Origin: Pseudoduganella rivuli
Lineage (GTDB): Bacteria; Pseudomonadota; Gammaproteobacteria; Burkholderiales; Burkholderiaceae_D
Assembly: GCF_009674485.1 (NCBI RefSeq)
Contig: NZ_WKJJ01000004.1
Coordinates: 124,001 to 188,000, forward strand
Length of the DNA stretch: 64,000 bases
Direction: 5' to 3'
The stretch's first letter is position 1; every line of letters begins with the position of its first letter. Below are positions 1 to 9,987 of the stretch, in pieces. Both the position numbers and the translations under genes were made by a program. The notes under the pieces are model-generated. The model worked only from the letters and a program-made list of their open reading frames with translations. It made no database searches and was not told where the DNA came from.

Positions 1-296
1 GCCTGAATCCGTCGACCCAGGGCGACATGATCCGCGTGCCGACCCCGGCCCTGACGGAAGAGCGCCGCAAGGAAATGGTCAAGCTGGTCAAGAGCGAAGG
101 CGAAGATGCGAAAATCGCCGTGCGCAACATCCGCCGCGACAGCAACGAATCGCTGAAAAAGCTGGTGAAAGACAAGGCCATCTCGGAAGACGACGAACGC
201 CGCGGCGGCGACGACATCCAGAAGCTGACCGACAAGGCCATCGTCGACATCGACAAGCTGCTGGTGGAAAAAGAGAAGGAAATCATGACGGTTTGA
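1..296 (+). CDS. frr: Ribosome recycling factor, C-terminal part (5' end outside window)
   Basis: The reading frame enters at the left edge and ends in TGA at 294-296, giving about 97 residues of the roughly 185-residue protein. The visible part has the RRF run from the [20 protein letters not shown] segment through [14 protein letters not shown] to the [14 protein letters not shown]-terminus, which forms the second half of the long three-helix bundle. RRF works with EF-G to split post-termination ribosomes in the cytoplasm. It lies just upstream of uppS, as in most proteobacteria. Only the N-terminus is missing; nothing looks broken. Confidence 0.97.
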   Translation, partial: LNPSTQGDMIRVPTPALTEERRKEMVKLVKSEGEDAKIAVRNIRRDSNESLKKLVKDKAISEDDERRGGDDIQKLTDKAIVDIDKLLVEKEKEIMTV

Positions 297-305
297 CCCG
301 TCGGG

Positions 306-388
306 TTCCGTAGGGCGGTTTCTGCAAAACCGCCATGCATGCTGGACGGCGGCGCAAAACGCGGGCTGGTAAATCCCGCCCAACGTGG
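306..388. repeat. REP-like palindromic intergenic element, copy 1
   Basis: The frr-uppS gap contains a GC-rich imperfect palindrome. It starts CCGTAGGGCGGTTT, folds with the following AAAACCGCC, continues through ATGCATGC, and ends in a second GC-rich hairpin. Its left part has the same layout as the element at 47447-47536 (GTAGGGCGG, inner stem, CCGCC, TGC-TGC, GCGGC). Two related copies in gene gaps suggest a dispersed repeat family. Whether it stabilises or terminates mRNA cannot be told from sequence. Confidence 0.5.
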
Positions 389-434
389 CCGCCGTTTTCA
401 TTGAGTGTCACCCTTTTTGGCTGTATTTGAGTTC

Positions 435-1187
435 ATGAAATATACGAGTTCGACGACTGCGGTGCCGGAAGCGAACAAGGTGCCCCGCCACGTTGCCATC
501 ATCATGGATGGCAACGGGCGTTGGGCCACCAAGCGTTTCCTGCCGCGCGTCGCCGGCCACGTCAAAGGCGTGGAAACGGTGCGTACCGTGGTGGAGGCTT
601 GCGTTACGCGCGGCGTGGAATACGTCACGCTGTTTGCCTTCAGTTCGGAAAACTGGCGCCGTCCCGAAGAAGAAGTCTCGCTGCTGATGCGCCTGTTCGT
701 GACCGCGCTGGAGCGCGAAGTCGCGAAAATGCACGCCAATAACATCCGCCTGAAAGTCGTGGGCGACCTGACGCGCTTCAATGACAAGCTGCGCCAGATG
801 ATTGCCCAGGCCGAACGCAAGACCGCCAACAACACGGGCCTGACGGTGACCGTGTGCGCCAACTATGGCGGCCGCTGGGACATCATGCAAGCCATCGGCA
901 AAATGGTGGCGGCCCATCCGGGCGCGACCGACTTTTCCGAAGAACAGCTGGCGCCGCACCTGGCCATGGCCTATGCCCCCGAGCCGGACCTGTTCATCCG
1001 CACCGGCGGCGAAGAGCGCATTTCCAATTTCCTGCTGTGGCAGCTCGCCTATACGGAGCTGTACTTCACCGATACTTTCTGGCCCGATTTCTCTGACGAA
1101 CAGTTCGACAAGGCGATCGCGTCGTACCAACACCGTGAACGCCGCTTCGGCCGCACCGGCGATCAATTGGCGGAAAAGACCAACTAA
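435..1187 (+). CDS. uppS: Isoprenyl transferase (undecaprenyl pyrophosphate synthase)
   Basis: Cis-prenyltransferase that condenses isopentenyl-PP units onto farnesyl-PP to make the C55 carrier lipid for peptidoglycan and LPS. The 250-residue product matches the family's usual length. It shows the pyrophosphate-binding motif MDGNGRWAT (catalytic Asp about residue 25), [11 protein letters not shown] near residue 75, and the C-terminal [20 protein letters not shown] signature. ATG 435 was chosen because it gives the standard N-terminus; an upstream in-frame GTG at 405 would add ten residues with no clear ribosome site. The stop codon abuts the cdsA ATG, so the two are probably translationally coupled. 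Confidence 0.97.
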   Translation: MKYTSSTTAVPEANKVPRHVAIIMDGNGRWATKRFLPRVAGHVKGVETVRTVVEACVTRGVEYVTLFAFSSENWRRPEEEVSLLMRLFVTALEREVAKMHANNIRLKVVGDLTRFNDKLRQMIAQAERKTANNTGLTVTVCANYGGRWDIMQAIGKMVAAHPGATDFSEEQLAPHLAMAYAPEPDLFIRTGGEERISNFLLWQLAYTELYFTDTFWPDFSDEQFDKAIASYQHRERRFGRTGDQLAEKTN

Positions 1188-2024
1188 ATGCTGAAAACCC
1201 GGATCATCACCGCTGTCATCTTGCTGGCGGTATTGCTGCCCGTACTGTTTTTCAATTATGCGCCGGCGTTTATCGCCGTCGTGCTGGCCTTCCTCGGCGC
1301 CGCCGTATGGGAAGCCTCGCGCCTGTTCAACTCCCCCCGTCCGTGGCTCAACGCCATCGCGCTGACGGCGGCATTCGGCTATACCTTTTTCGGCCGCGAA
1401 TTGAACGCCTCCGCCAACTTCTGGATGGCGCTGGGCGTCATGTTCTGGGTGATGCGCTTTGCGCCGGCACTGAAACTGGGCTTGCCGCCGATCGACAGCA
1501 AGGGCAGCCACATGCTGGGCTTCCTGTACTGCATCTCGCTGATTTCGTGCTTTGCCGCCATCGTCGTGCTGTTCCGCCATTCCGCCATGTATCTGCTGTC
1601 GGCCATGGCGATCGTCTGGGTGGCTGACATTGGCGCGTATTTCTCCGGCAAGGCCTTTGGCAAGCGCAAGCTGGCGCCATCGATTTCGCCCGGTAAATCG
1701 TGGGAAGGCGCCATTGGCGGCGGCATTGCCGTGCTGGTGCTGTCGGTGCTGTCGATCGTCTTCAGCGCCGGCGCCCCGTGGCTGCAGGATACGTTCGCCG
1801 TACAGCTGCAAGCCCATAAAGGCTGGTTCGTCACGGTATTAATGCTGGTGCTGATCACGGCCGCCAGCATTATCGGCGACCTGTTTGAATCGATGTTGAA
1901 GCGCCGCGCCGGCATGAAGGACAGCAGCAACCTGCTGCCTGGCCACGGCGGCGTGCTGGACCGCATCGATGCGCTGGTGCCGGTGCTGCCAATGGCGGCG
2001 CTGATCACCGCGTGGATGTCTTGA
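1188..2024 (+). CDS. cdsA: Phosphatidate cytidylyltransferase
   Basis: Integral membrane enzyme that makes CDP-diacylglycerol from phosphatidate and CTP, the entry point to phospholipid synthesis. The 278 residues contain about eight hydrophobic segments. The family signature lies near residues 238-262, with [11 protein letters not shown] followed by [13 protein letters not shown] and its metal-binding aspartates. The ATG follows the uppS stop without a gap. The product length fits the family. Confidence 0.97.
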   Translation: MLKTRIITAVILLAVLLPVLFFNYAPAFIAVVLAFLGAAVWEASRLFNSPRPWLNAIALTAAFGYTFFGRELNASANFWMALGVMFWVMRFAPALKLGLPPIDSKGSHMLGFLYCISLISCFAAIVVLFRHSAMYLLSAMAIVWVADIGAYFSGKAFGKRKLAPSISPGKSWEGAIGGGIAVLVLSVLSIVFSAGAPWLQDTFAVQLQAHKGWFVTVLMLVLITAASIIGDLFESMLKRRAGMKDSSNLLPGHGGVLDRIDALVPVLPMAALITAWMS

Positions 2025-2035
2025 AGGAATACCCC

Positions 2036-3220
2036 ATGCAACGCATTACCATACTTGGCGCCACCGGCTCGATAGGCGTTTCCACCCTGGACGTGCTGGC
2101 GCGCCATCCGGACCGCTATTCTGTTTACGCGCTGTCCGCGCACAGCCGCGTGGAAGAACTGGCCGCGCAGTGCGCGCAATTCAAGCCGGCGCGCGCCGTG
2201 GTCGGCACGGCGGAAGCGGCGGCCAGATTGCAGGAATTGCTGCGCGCCCAGGGCTTGCGCACGGAAGTCGAATATGGCGAAGCTGCGCTGTGCGCGATTG
2301 CCGGCGCGGCGGAAACCGATACCGTGATGGCCGCCATTGTCGGGGCGGCCGGGCTGGCGCCAACCCTGGCCGCCGCCCGCGCGGGTAAAAAGGTGCTGCT
2401 GGCGAACAAGGAAGCGCTGGTCATGTCGGGCCAGCTGTTCATGGACGCCGTGCGCGACCATGGCGCGACCTTGCTGCCGATCGATTCAGAACACAATGCG
2501 ATCTTCCAGTGCCTGCCGCACGGTTACGGACGTGTGCCGGCGGCGGCCGGCGTCACCAAGATCCTGCTGACCGCATCCGGCGGCCCGTTCCTCAAGCGCG
2601 ATGTCGCATCGCTGGAGCAGGTAACGCCGGACGAGGCGTGCAAGCATCCGAAATGGGTGATGGGCCGCAAGATCTCGGTGGATTCCGCCACCATGATGAA
2701 CAAGGGCCTGGAAGTCATCGAGGCGCACTGGCTGTTCGGCACGCCCGCGGAGCAGATCGAAGTGGTGATCCACCCGCAATCGGTGATCCACTCGATGGTG
2801 TCGTACAACGACGGCTCGGTGCTGGCCGAACTGGGCAACCCGGACATGCGCACACCGATCGCGCACGCGCTGGCATACCCGGAGCGCATCGCGTCCGGCG
2901 TGGCGCAACTCGATATCGCGCAAATCGGCACGTTGCAATTCGAGCGTCCCGATTTCAACCGTTTCCCGTGCCTGGCGCTGGCGTTCGATGCGCTGCGCGC
3001 GGGCGGCACCGCGCCGGCGCTGCTCAATGCCGCCAACGAAGCGGCGGTGGCGGCCTTCCTTGACTTGCGCATTGGCTTCCGCCAGATCGACCGCGTGATT
3101 GCGCACGTGATGGACACCTTGCCGCATGGCGCGGCCGACAGCATCGCGCAAGTGATGGCGCAGGATGCGGCGGCCCGTGCCGCGGCGGAGCGCGTCATTG
3201 CCGGCCTGACGAAACCTTAA
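2036..3220 (+). CDS. dxr: 1-deoxy-D-xylulose 5-phosphate reductoisomerase
   Basis: Second enzyme of the MEP isoprenoid pathway; it converts DXP to MEP with NADPH and a divalent metal. The 394-residue protein begins with a Rossmann motif ([14 protein letters not shown], residues 8-21). It has the metal and substrate segment [14 protein letters not shown] and the flap-region sequence [23 protein letters not shown] 2036 was chosen because AAGGA lies at 2024-2028 and the N-terminus is standard; an in-frame upstream ATG at 2012 overlaps cdsA and has no such site. Its product feeds UppS, two genes upstream. Confidence 0.97.
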   Translation: MQRITILGATGSIGVSTLDVLARHPDRYSVYALSAHSRVEELAAQCAQFKPARAVVGTAEAAARLQELLRAQGLRTEVEYGEAALCAIAGAAETDTVMAAIVGAAGLAPTLAAARAGKKVLLANKEALVMSGQLFMDAVRDHGATLLPIDSEHNAIFQCLPHGYGRVPAAAGVTKILLTASGGPFLKRDVASLEQVTPDEACKHPKWVMGRKISVDSATMMNKGLEVIEAHWLFGTPAEQIEVVIHPQSVIHSMVSYNDGSVLAELGNPDMRTPIAHALAYPERIASGVAQLDIAQIGTLQFERPDFNRFPCLALAFDALRAGGTAPALLNAANEAAVAAFLDLRIGFRQIDRVIAHVMDTLPHGAADSIAQVMAQDAAARAAAERVIAGLTKP

Positions 3221-3230
3221 CTTTCGGGGC

Positions 3231-3248
3231 GGCCGCGGCACCGCGGCC
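3231..3248. repeat. Short perfect inverted repeat between dxr and rseP
   Basis: GGCCGCGG and CCGCGGCC flank two bases, a very GC-rich hairpin ten bases before the rseP start. There is no T run, so it is not an intrinsic terminator. It could slow translation or processing at the dxr-rseP junction, but no function is shown. Confidence 0.35.
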
Positions 3249-3258
3249 GTTCGATATC

Positions 3259-4605
3259 ATGAACCTGCTGCAAACCATCGTCGCCTTCGCCGTTGCCCTG
3301 GGCACCCTGATCATCTTCCATGAACTGGGCCATTACCTGGTGGCGCGCTGGTGCGGCGTGAAGGTGCTGCGCTTTTCCGTCGGCATGGGCAAGGTGGTGT
3401 GGTCGCGCAGGGTAGGGGCGGACCAGACCGAATGGGCCGTGTCGGCCCTGCCGCTGGGCGGCTACGTGAAAATGCTCGATGGCCGCGACTGCGACCTGAA
3501 AGGGCTGTCTGAAAAGGACCTGGCCCGCGAATTCACGCGCCAGAGCGTATGGAAACGCATCGCCATCGTGGCGGCGGGCCCGATCGCCAACTTCCTGCTG
3601 GCCATTGCCCTGTTTGCGGGCCTGTACATGGTGGGCGTGGCCGAACCCGCCGCCAAGGTGGCGCCGCCGGCCGTGACTTCACCGGCCGGCGTCGCGGGCC
3701 TGCGCGGCGGCGACCTGATTACCGCCATCAATGGCGAAAAAGTCCGCGTCTGGTCGGAAGTGCGCTGGCACCTGATCCAGGCCGTGATCGACAAGCGCGG
3801 CGCCACCATGGAAGTCGAGAGCCCTGGCAGCGGCCGCCATACGGTGACGCTGCACGCCGATGCGTTGACGGGCCTGGACATGGAATCGGACGTGGCGGCC
3901 AAGCTGGGCGTCGCGCTGGCGCGTCCTCCTGCGCGGCTGGGCGACATCATGCCTGGTAGCGCCGCCGCCAAGGCGGGATTGCGCAGCGGCGACCTGGTGG
4001 TGGCCATCGATGGCCAGCCGGTGACGGACTGGGTGGCGTTCACCACGGCGGTGCGCGCCTCGGGCGGCAAGCTGCTGCTGTTCTCCGTGGAGCGCGACGG
4101 GCGCGTCATCGACGTGCCTGTGACGCCCGATGTGGAAAGCAAAGGATCTGTAACAGTCGGTAAGATCGGCGCTTATGTCGCCGCGCCGACGGATATGATC
4201 GAAGTCCAGGCCGGCCCGATCGAGGCGGTGGTCAAGGGCGCGGTGAAGGTGTGGGAAACCAGCGTCATGACGGTGAAAATGATCGGCAAGATGCTGGTGG
4301 GCGAAGTTTCGTGGAAAAACGTGACGGGCCCGATCACCATTGCCGATTATGCGGGACAGACCGCCCGCATCGGCATGGCCAGCTATATTGGCTTTATCGC
4401 GTTCATCAGTATCAGCCTGGGTGTTATGAATTTGCTGCCGATTCCCGTTCTGGACGGGGGACTTTTACTGTATTATTCGCTGGAAGTTTTGACCGGACGC
4501 CCATTGCCGGAACGCGTAGGCGATATAGCGCAGCGCATAGGCGTGGGATTATTGGTCACACTAATGGCGCTGGCGGTATTTAACGACGTCGTGCGGCTGC
4601 TCTAA
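3259..4605 (+). CDS. rseP: RIP metalloprotease RseP (site-2 protease)
   Basis: Inner-membrane zinc protease that cuts the transmembrane segment of anti-sigma factors such as RseA during the envelope stress response and clears signal-peptide remnants. The zinc motif HELGH is at residues 21-25 in the first membrane helix. Two PDZ-like regions fill roughly residues 115-310, with GLRGGDLITAINGE and GLRSGDLVVAIDGQ as recognisable cores. The second active-site motif NLLPIPVLDGG is near residues 391-401. Length (448) and position before bamA are typical. Confidence 0.97.
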   Translation: MNLLQTIVAFAVALGTLIIFHELGHYLVARWCGVKVLRFSVGMGKVVWSRRVGADQTEWAVSALPLGGYVKMLDGRDCDLKGLSEKDLAREFTRQSVWKRIAIVAAGPIANFLLAIALFAGLYMVGVAEPAAKVAPPAVTSPAGVAGLRGGDLITAINGEKVRVWSEVRWHLIQAVIDKRGATMEVESPGSGRHTVTLHADALTGLDMESDVAAKLGVALARPPARLGDIMPGSAAAKAGLRSGDLVVAIDGQPVTDWVAFTTAVRASGGKLLLFSVERDGRVIDVPVTPDVESKGSVTVGKIGAYVAAPTDMIEVQAGPIEAVVKGAVKVWETSVMTVKMIGKMLVGEVSWKNVTGPITIADYAGQTARIGMASYIGFIAFISISLGVMNLLPIPVLDGGLLLYYSLEVLTGRPLPERVGDIAQRIGVGLLVTLMALAVFNDVVRLL

Positions 4606-4688
4606 ATACGAGGTATTTAGCGCGGCGCGTACGGCGTTATTACTTTTTGCGACGTCAACCGAAGAATTTGAATCACTGATTTTTGCCG

Positions 4689-7025
4689 ATGAAATTACAT
4701 TCCGAACGTTTTGCTTTGCCATCCTTTCGCCGCAGCTTGATCGGCGCCGCTGTTCTGGCGGCATGCTCCGGCAGTGCCTTTGCCATCAACCCGTTTACCG
4801 TCAAGGACATCCGTGTCGAAGGCATCCAGCGTACGGAAGCGGGCACCGTGTTCAGCTACCTGCCGGTGCGCGTGGGCGAAACCTTCGATGACAGCAAGAG
4901 CGTTTCCACCATCAAGGCCCTGTACGCGACGGGCATCTTCAAGGACGTGCGCCTGGAAAAAGATGGCGACGTGCTGGTGGTGATCGTGGAAGAACGTCCG
5001 GCCATCGCCAAGGTGGACTTCACGGGCACCAAGGAATTCGAAAAAGACACGCTGATCAAGGCGCTGAAAGACATCGGCGTGGGCGAAGCCAAAACCTTCG
5101 ACAAGGCGTCGGTCGACCGCGCCGAGCAGGAATTGAAGCGCCAGTACCTGTCGCGCGGCCTGTATGGCGTCAAGGTCACCACCACGGTCACGCCGATCGA
5201 GCGTAACCGCGTCAACATCGTGTTCGCGGTGGACGAGGGCGACGTCGCCAAGATCAAGCAGATCAACTTCGTCGGCAACAAGGTGTTCTCCGACAGCGAA
5301 TTGCGCGAACAGATCGCGCTCAATACCGGCGGCTGGTTCAGCTGGTACACCAAGGCCAACCAGTATTCCAAGACCAAATTGACGGGTGACCTGGAATCGC
5401 TGAAATCGTATTACCTGAACCGCGGCTACATTGAAATGCAGGTCGATTCGACCCAGGTTTCCATCACGCCGGACAAGAAAGACATCTACATCACCATCAA
5501 TATCACCGAGGGTGAGAAGTACAAGGTCTCGGACATCAAGTTCGAAGGCGAAATGTTCGGCCGCGAAGACGAACTGCGCCAGCTGGTATTGCTGCGCAAG
5601 GGCGAAACCTATTCGGGCGAGCGCCTGACGGCCACGAATAAACTGATTTCGGACCGCCTCGGCACGTTCGGCTACGCTTTTGCCAACGTCAATGCGAATC
5701 CGGAAATCGACCGCGACAAGCGCGAAGTCGCGTTCACGTTCTTTATCGATCCGGGCAAGCGCGTCTACGTGCGCCACATGAATATCGCCGGTAATACCAC
5801 CACCCGCGATGAAGTGATCCGCCGCGAATTCCGCCAGTTCGAATCGTCGTGGTACGACGCCAACAAGATCAAATTGACGCGCGACCGCGTCGACCGTACG
5901 GGCTTCTTCAAGGAAGTGACGATCGATACGCCGGAAGCGCAGGGCACGTCCGACCAGGTCGACGTGCAGCTGACCGTGACGGAAAAACCGACCGGTAACT
6001 TCCAGATCGGCGGCGCGTTCTCGCAGGCGGAGAAATTCACGTTCAACGCGTCGATCCAGCAAGCCAACTTTGCCGGTTCCGGCAATACGGTCGGCATCAA
6101 CCTGAATACCAGCAAGTACAGCCGCACCATCGAGTTCTCGAACACCAATCCGTATTACACGGATGATGGCGTGAGCCGTTCGTTCGACCTGTACCTGCGC
6201 ACGATGAACCCGCCGGCGCTGAACCAGGGCTTCTACTCGATCAAGCAGCAGGGCGGCCGTATCAGCTGGGGTGTGCCGTTCTCGGAACTGGATACCGTGT
6301 ACTTCGGCGCCGGCCTGGAACGCTCGCGCATCACCACCGATTATTCGTCGCCGGTGCTGTACAAGACCTACGTGACCAACGTCACGGGCAATGTCGACGG
6401 CGTCGGCACCGCCACCACCACCGCCGTGCCCCTGACGGCGGCGTGGGCGCGCGATTCGCGTGACTCGGCCATCACGCCGACCATCGGTATGTACCAGCGT
6501 ATCAACCTGGAAACCGACTTTGTCGGCCGTTCCAAGTACTACCGCGCCGTGTACGAGCACCAGTGGTACAAGCCGCTGCATCCGAAAGTCACGCTGGCGC
6601 TGCGCGGTGAAATCGACTACGGCCACGGCCTGGGCAACAGCGCCTATCCGGTCTTCAAGAACTTCTACGCCGGCGGTATCGGTTCCGTGCGTGGCTACCT
6701 GAGCTCGTCGCTGGGTATTGTCGACCCGCGCTTCGGCGACGCCCAGGGCGGCGCGTCGCGCCTGATCGGTAACGCGGAATTGCAGATGCCGTTCCCGGGT
6801 TCCGGCCAGGACCGCAGCCTGCGCTGGTTCGGCTTCCTCGATGGCGGCCAGGTGTTCCAGGAAGGCCAGAAGATGCGCGCGTCCGAGCTGCGCTTCTCGA
6901 CCGGCCTGGGCTTGTCCTGGATTTCCCCGGTCGGTCCGCTGAAGTTGAGTTATGCTAAGCCTTTGAACGCCAAGCCGGGCGACCGCCTGGAACGCTTCCA
7001 GTTCCAGATGGGCACGGGCTTCTAA
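4689..7025 (+). CDS. bamA: Outer membrane protein assembly factor BamA
   Basis: Core of the BAM complex that folds beta-barrel proteins into the outer membrane. A signal peptide ends near residue 32 (GSAFA), followed by five POTRA domains to about residue 430, then a 16-strand barrel. The lid-locking loop 6 motif VRGY is at residues 667-670, and the protein ends in the aromatic residue expected of outer membrane barrels (GTGF). ATG 4689 is preferred over TTG 4683. BamA and the periplasmic chaperone Skp encoded next handle the same clients. Confidence 0.98.
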   Translation: MKLHSERFALPSFRRSLIGAAVLAACSGSAFAINPFTVKDIRVEGIQRTEAGTVFSYLPVRVGETFDDSKSVSTIKALYATGIFKDVRLEKDGDVLVVIVEERPAIAKVDFTGTKEFEKDTLIKALKDIGVGEAKTFDKASVDRAEQELKRQYLSRGLYGVKVTTTVTPIERNRVNIVFAVDEGDVAKIKQINFVGNKVFSDSELREQIALNTGGWFSWYTKANQYSKTKLTGDLESLKSYYLNRGYIEMQVDSTQVSITPDKKDIYITINITEGEKYKVSDIKFEGEMFGREDELRQLVLLRKGETYSGERLTATNKLISDRLGTFGYAFANVNANPEIDRDKREVAFTFFIDPGKRVYVRHMNIAGNTTTRDEVIRREFRQFESSWYDANKIKLTRDRVDRTGFFKEVTIDTPEAQGTSDQVDVQLTVTEKPTGNFQIGGAFSQAEKFTFNASIQQANFAGSGNTVGINLNTSKYSRTIEFSNTNPYYTDDGVSRSFDLYLRTMNPPALNQGFYSIKQQGGRISWGVPFSELDTVYFGAGLERSRITTDYSSPVLYKTYVTNVTGNVDGVGTATTTAVPLTAAWARDSRDSAITPTIGMYQRINLETDFVGRSKYYRAVYEHQWYKPLHPKVTLALRGEIDYGHGLGNSAYPVFKNFYAGGIGSVRGYLSSSLGIVDPRFGDAQGGASRLIGNAELQMPFPGSGQDRSLRWFGFLDGGQVFQEGQKMRASELRFSTGLGLSWISPVGPLKLSYAKPLNAKPGDRLERFQFQMGTGF

Positions 7026-7045
7026 TATTTACTCGGAGAAATACG

Positions 7046-7591
7046 TTGAAGACTGCATCCGTACCCGCTCTGGCTGCCAATGCCATGCGCGCAGTGTCCG
7101 TCACTGCCGCCGCTGCACTGGCGATCGGCATGTGTGTGCTGTCGCCGGCGCACGCGCAGTCCAAGATCGCCTGGCTCAGCACGGAGCGAATCTATAACGA
7201 ATCGCGCCTGGCCCGGCTGGCCGGCGACAAGCTGGCCGAGGAATTCAAGTCGCGCGAGCGCGCCGTGCAAGACCTGGCCATCCGCCTGAAAGGCGCGTCG
7301 GAAAAGCTGGAAAAGGAATTGCCGACATTGCCGGAAGCGGAGCGCATCAAGCGCCAGCGCGAGTATTTCGAACTGGACAAGGAATTCCAGCGCCGCCAGC
7401 GCGAATTCCGCGAAGACCTGAACCAGCGCACCAACGAGGAGCGCGCCGTCATTTCCGACAAGGCCACGCAAATCATCAAGCAGCTGGCGGCCGCCGAAGG
7501 CTATGACATTGTGCTGCAGGACGCGGTGTGGGCCAGCCCCCGCATCGACATCACGGACAAGGTGTTGTCGGCGCTGGATAAGGGCAAATGA
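7046..7591 (+). CDS. skp: Periplasmic chaperone Skp/OmpH family
   Basis: Holds unfolded outer membrane proteins in the periplasm on their way to BamA. The TTG start at 7046 follows GGAGAA at 7035-7040 and gives a signal peptide ending in SPAHAQ near residue 37. The mature part begins SKIAWLSTERIYNES. It continues with a charged helical tentacle region rich in Glu, Arg and Lys, and a C-terminal VLQDAVWASPRIDITDKVL segment. An internal ATG at 7085 would shorten the signal peptide and lacks a ribosome site. Confidence 0.93.
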   Translation: MKTASVPALAANAMRAVSVTAAAALAIGMCVLSPAHAQSKIAWLSTERIYNESRLARLAGDKLAEEFKSRERAVQDLAIRLKGASEKLEKELPTLPEAERIKRQREYFELDKEFQRRQREFREDLNQRTNEERAVISDKATQIIKQLAAAEGYDIVLQDAVWASPRIDITDKVLSALDKGK

Positions 7592-7641
7592 TCGGCAGCG
7601 GCATTTAATAAGCTGCAAATATAACAACTAAGGATTACCCG

Positions 7642-8688
7642 ATGGGCACTCGACTAGGAGAATTGGTCGAACGCCTGGGCGGACAGCTGGTAGGCGATGC
7701 GAACCTGGAAGTTTCCGGGATCGCGCCGTTGGCTGACGCCGGCGTTTCGCACATCAGCTTTCTCAGCAATAGCAAATTCCGCACGCAGGCGGGCCAATCG
7801 CAGGCTGCCGCACTGATCGTGTCGGAAAAGGACGATGAATTCATCGCCGCCCATTACCAGGGCGCGCGCATCGTCTGTAAAAACCCCTATGCCTACTTTG
7901 CCCGTGCGGCGCAGTATTTCGAATCGCTGACGGCCATCGTCAAGCCGGCCGGCATTCATCCGTCCGCGTTCATCGATCCCACGGCGACAATCGACCCGAC
8001 CGCCCATATCGGCCCGTTCGTGTCGGTGGAGGCGGGCGCCGTGATCGGCGCCAACGTGGTGATTGAACATGGCTGCTTCATCGGCCGCGACGCGGAAATC
8101 GGCGCCGGCACGCATTTCTTTGCCAACGTGACGTTCCAGGCCCGCTGCAGGATCGGCCAGCGCGGCATCATCCATTCCGGCGCCATCATCGGCACCGACG
8201 GTTTCGGCTTTGCCAATGAAGGCGGCGTCTACATCCGTATCCCGCAAACGGGCCGCGTGATCATCGGCGACGACGTCGATATCGGCGCCTCGACCACGAT
8301 CGACCGCGGCGCGCTGGCGGACACGGTGATCGAGGACGGCGTCAAACTGGACAACCAGATCCAGATCGGCCACAACTGCCGCATTGGCGCCCATACCGCA
8401 ATGGCGGGCTGCGTCGGCGTGGCCGGGTCCGCGATTATCGGCAAGCATTGCACGTTCGGCGGCGCCGCCATGGTGCTGGGCCATTTGACCATTGTCGACG
8501 GCGTGCACGTGTCGTCCGGCTCGATGGTGTCCCGTTCCATCATGGAGCCGGGCCAGTACACCGGCTTTTACCCGCTGGCGAAGAATGCGGACTGGGAGAA
8601 ATCCGCCGCGATTGTTCGCAATTTGCCGGGGATGCGCGATAAAATCCGCGCGCTGGAAAAAAATAGTAAATCAAAAGCAGACGACTAA
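7642..8688 (+). CDS. lpxD: UDP-3-O-(3-hydroxyacyl)glucosamine N-acyltransferase
   Basis: Third step of lipid A synthesis: transfers a hydroxyacyl chain from ACP to the 2-amino group. The 348-residue product has an N-terminal uridine-binding domain (to about residue 110), then left-handed beta-helix hexapeptide repeats. The catalytic histidine appears to be His244 in [22 protein letters not shown] lies just before the ATG. It starts the lpxD-fabZ-lpxA-lpxB cluster. Confidence 0.97.
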   Translation: MGTRLGELVERLGGQLVGDANLEVSGIAPLADAGVSHISFLSNSKFRTQAGQSQAAALIVSEKDDEFIAAHYQGARIVCKNPYAYFARAAQYFESLTAIVKPAGIHPSAFIDPTATIDPTAHIGPFVSVEAGAVIGANVVIEHGCFIGRDAEIGAGTHFFANVTFQARCRIGQRGIIHSGAIIGTDGFGFANEGGVYIRIPQTGRVIIGDDVDIGASTTIDRGALADTVIEDGVKLDNQIQIGHNCRIGAHTAMAGCVGVAGSAIIGKHCTFGGAAMVLGHLTIVDGVHVSSGSMVSRSIMEPGQYTGFYPLAKNADWEKSAAIVRNLPGMRDKIRALEKNSKSKADD

Positions 8689-8710
8689 TACAGTAAAACG
8701 AGTAAATACG

Positions 8711-9196
8711 ATGACCACTACCGAAAACAAGACGATGGACATTTGCGAGATCAAAGCTTACCTGCCGCACCGCTATCCGCTGCTGCTGGTCGACCGCGTG
8801 ATCAGCTACGAGGAAAACAAGTCCATCACGGCCATCAAGAACGTCACCGTCAACGAAGAATTCTTCAACGGCCACTTCCCGCACAAGCCAGTCATGCCGG
8901 GCGTGCTGATGATCGAAGCGATGGCGCAAACCGCCGCGCTGCTGTCGTTCAAGACCATGGGCATCAAGCCTGATGAAAACTCGGTGGTGTATTTCGTCGG
9001 TATCGACAACACCCGCTTCAAGCGCCCGGTCGGTCCTGGCGACCAGTTGCGCATGGACGTGGAAATCCTGCGCGTGGCGCGCGGCATCTGGAAATACAAG
9101 GCCGTGGCCACCGTGGATGGCCAGGTTGCCGTCGAAACGGAACTGATGTGCACCATCCGTAACGCAGCCGACGCGAGCAAACCAGCGGGGCAGTAA
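8711..9196 (+). CDS. fabZ: 3-hydroxyacyl-[ACP] dehydratase FabZ
   Basis: Hot-dog-fold dehydratase of fatty acid elongation that competes with LpxA and LpxD for hydroxyacyl-ACP. The 161-residue product shows [11 protein letters not shown] and the catalytic block [18 protein letters not shown], with His55 and Glu69 as the active-site pair. ATG 8711 is used; ATG 8735 ([10 protein letters not shown]) is also possible and would be closer to the family's usual length. Its TAA overlaps the lpxA ATG by one base. Confidence 0.96.
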   Translation: MTTTENKTMDICEIKAYLPHRYPLLLVDRVISYEENKSITAIKNVTVNEEFFNGHFPHKPVMPGVLMIEAMAQTAALLSFKTMGIKPDENSVVYFVGIDNTRFKRPVGPGDQLRMDVEILRVARGIWKYKAVATVDGQVAVETELMCTIRNAADASKPAGQ

Positions 9197-9987
9197 TGAC
9201 GAATATCCATCCCACCGCGATCGTCGACCCGAAAGCGCAGCTTGACAGCAGCGTGACGGTCGGCCCGTATTCCGTTATCGGCCCGAACGTGTCGATTGCG
9301 GCCGGCACCAAAGTCGGTCCGCATGTGGTGATCGATGGCTACACGACCATCGGCCGCGACAATGAACTGTTCCAGTTCTCGTCGATCGGCGCGCAGCCGC
9401 AGGACAAGAAGTGGAAGGGCGAGCCGACCCGCCTGGAAATCGGCGACCGCAACACGATCCGTGAATTCTGCACGTTCAACACCGGCACGGTGCAGGACAA
9501 GGGCGTCACGAAACTGGGCAACGACAACTGGATTTCCGCCTACGTGCACCTGGCGCATGACTGCGTCGTGGGCAACAACACGATCTTCTCGAACAATGCG
9601 CAGATCGCGGGCCACGTGGAAATCGGCGATTACGTGATCATGAGCGGCTTTGCCAATGTGCACCAGTTCTGCAAGATCGGCGCCCACGCATTTGTCGGCA
9701 TGAGCACCAGCCTGACGCAGGACGTGCCGCCGTTCGTGCTGTTGAACGGCAATCCGGCCGCCGCCCACGGCGTCAATATCGAAGGCCTGAAGCGCCGGGG
9801 ATTCAGCCGCGAGCAGATCAACGCGATCCGCTCCGCCTACAAAACCCTGTACCGTTCCGGCCTGACGCTGGAAGAAGCAAAAGCCGCGATGCTGGCGCAG
9901 GAACAGGCGCTGCCCGACGAGGTGGCGCTGCACGCGCGCGCCATGCGTGAATTCCTCGATACGTCGACCCGTGGCATCGTCCGATAA
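9196..9987 (+). CDS. lpxA: Acyl-[ACP]--UDP-N-acetylglucosamine O-acyltransferase
   Basis: First step of lipid A synthesis. The 263 residues are mostly left-handed beta-helix repeats, beginning [18 protein letters not shown], with a helical C-terminal domain. His121 in [11 protein letters not shown] matches the catalytic base. Start and stop overlap both neighbours, so expression is coupled with fabZ and lpxB. Confidence 0.97.
   Translation: MTNIHPTAIVDPKAQLDSSVTVGPYSVIGPNVSIAAGTKVGPHVVIDGYTTIGRDNELFQFSSIGAQPQDKKWKGEPTRLEIGDRNTIREFCTFNTGTVQDKGVTKLGNDNWISAYVHLAHDCVVGNNTIFSNNAQIAGHVEIGDYVIMSGFANVHQFCKIGAHAFVGMSTSLTQDVPPFVLLNGNPAAAHGVNIEGLKRRGFSREQINAIRSAYKTLYRSGLTLEEAKAAMLAQEQALPDEVALHARAMREFLDTSTRGIVR

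Noticed and set aside
4695-6626. Minus-strand open frame of about 640 codons opposite bamA
   Set aside because: Same mirror effect; bamA on the plus strand has all expected motifs.
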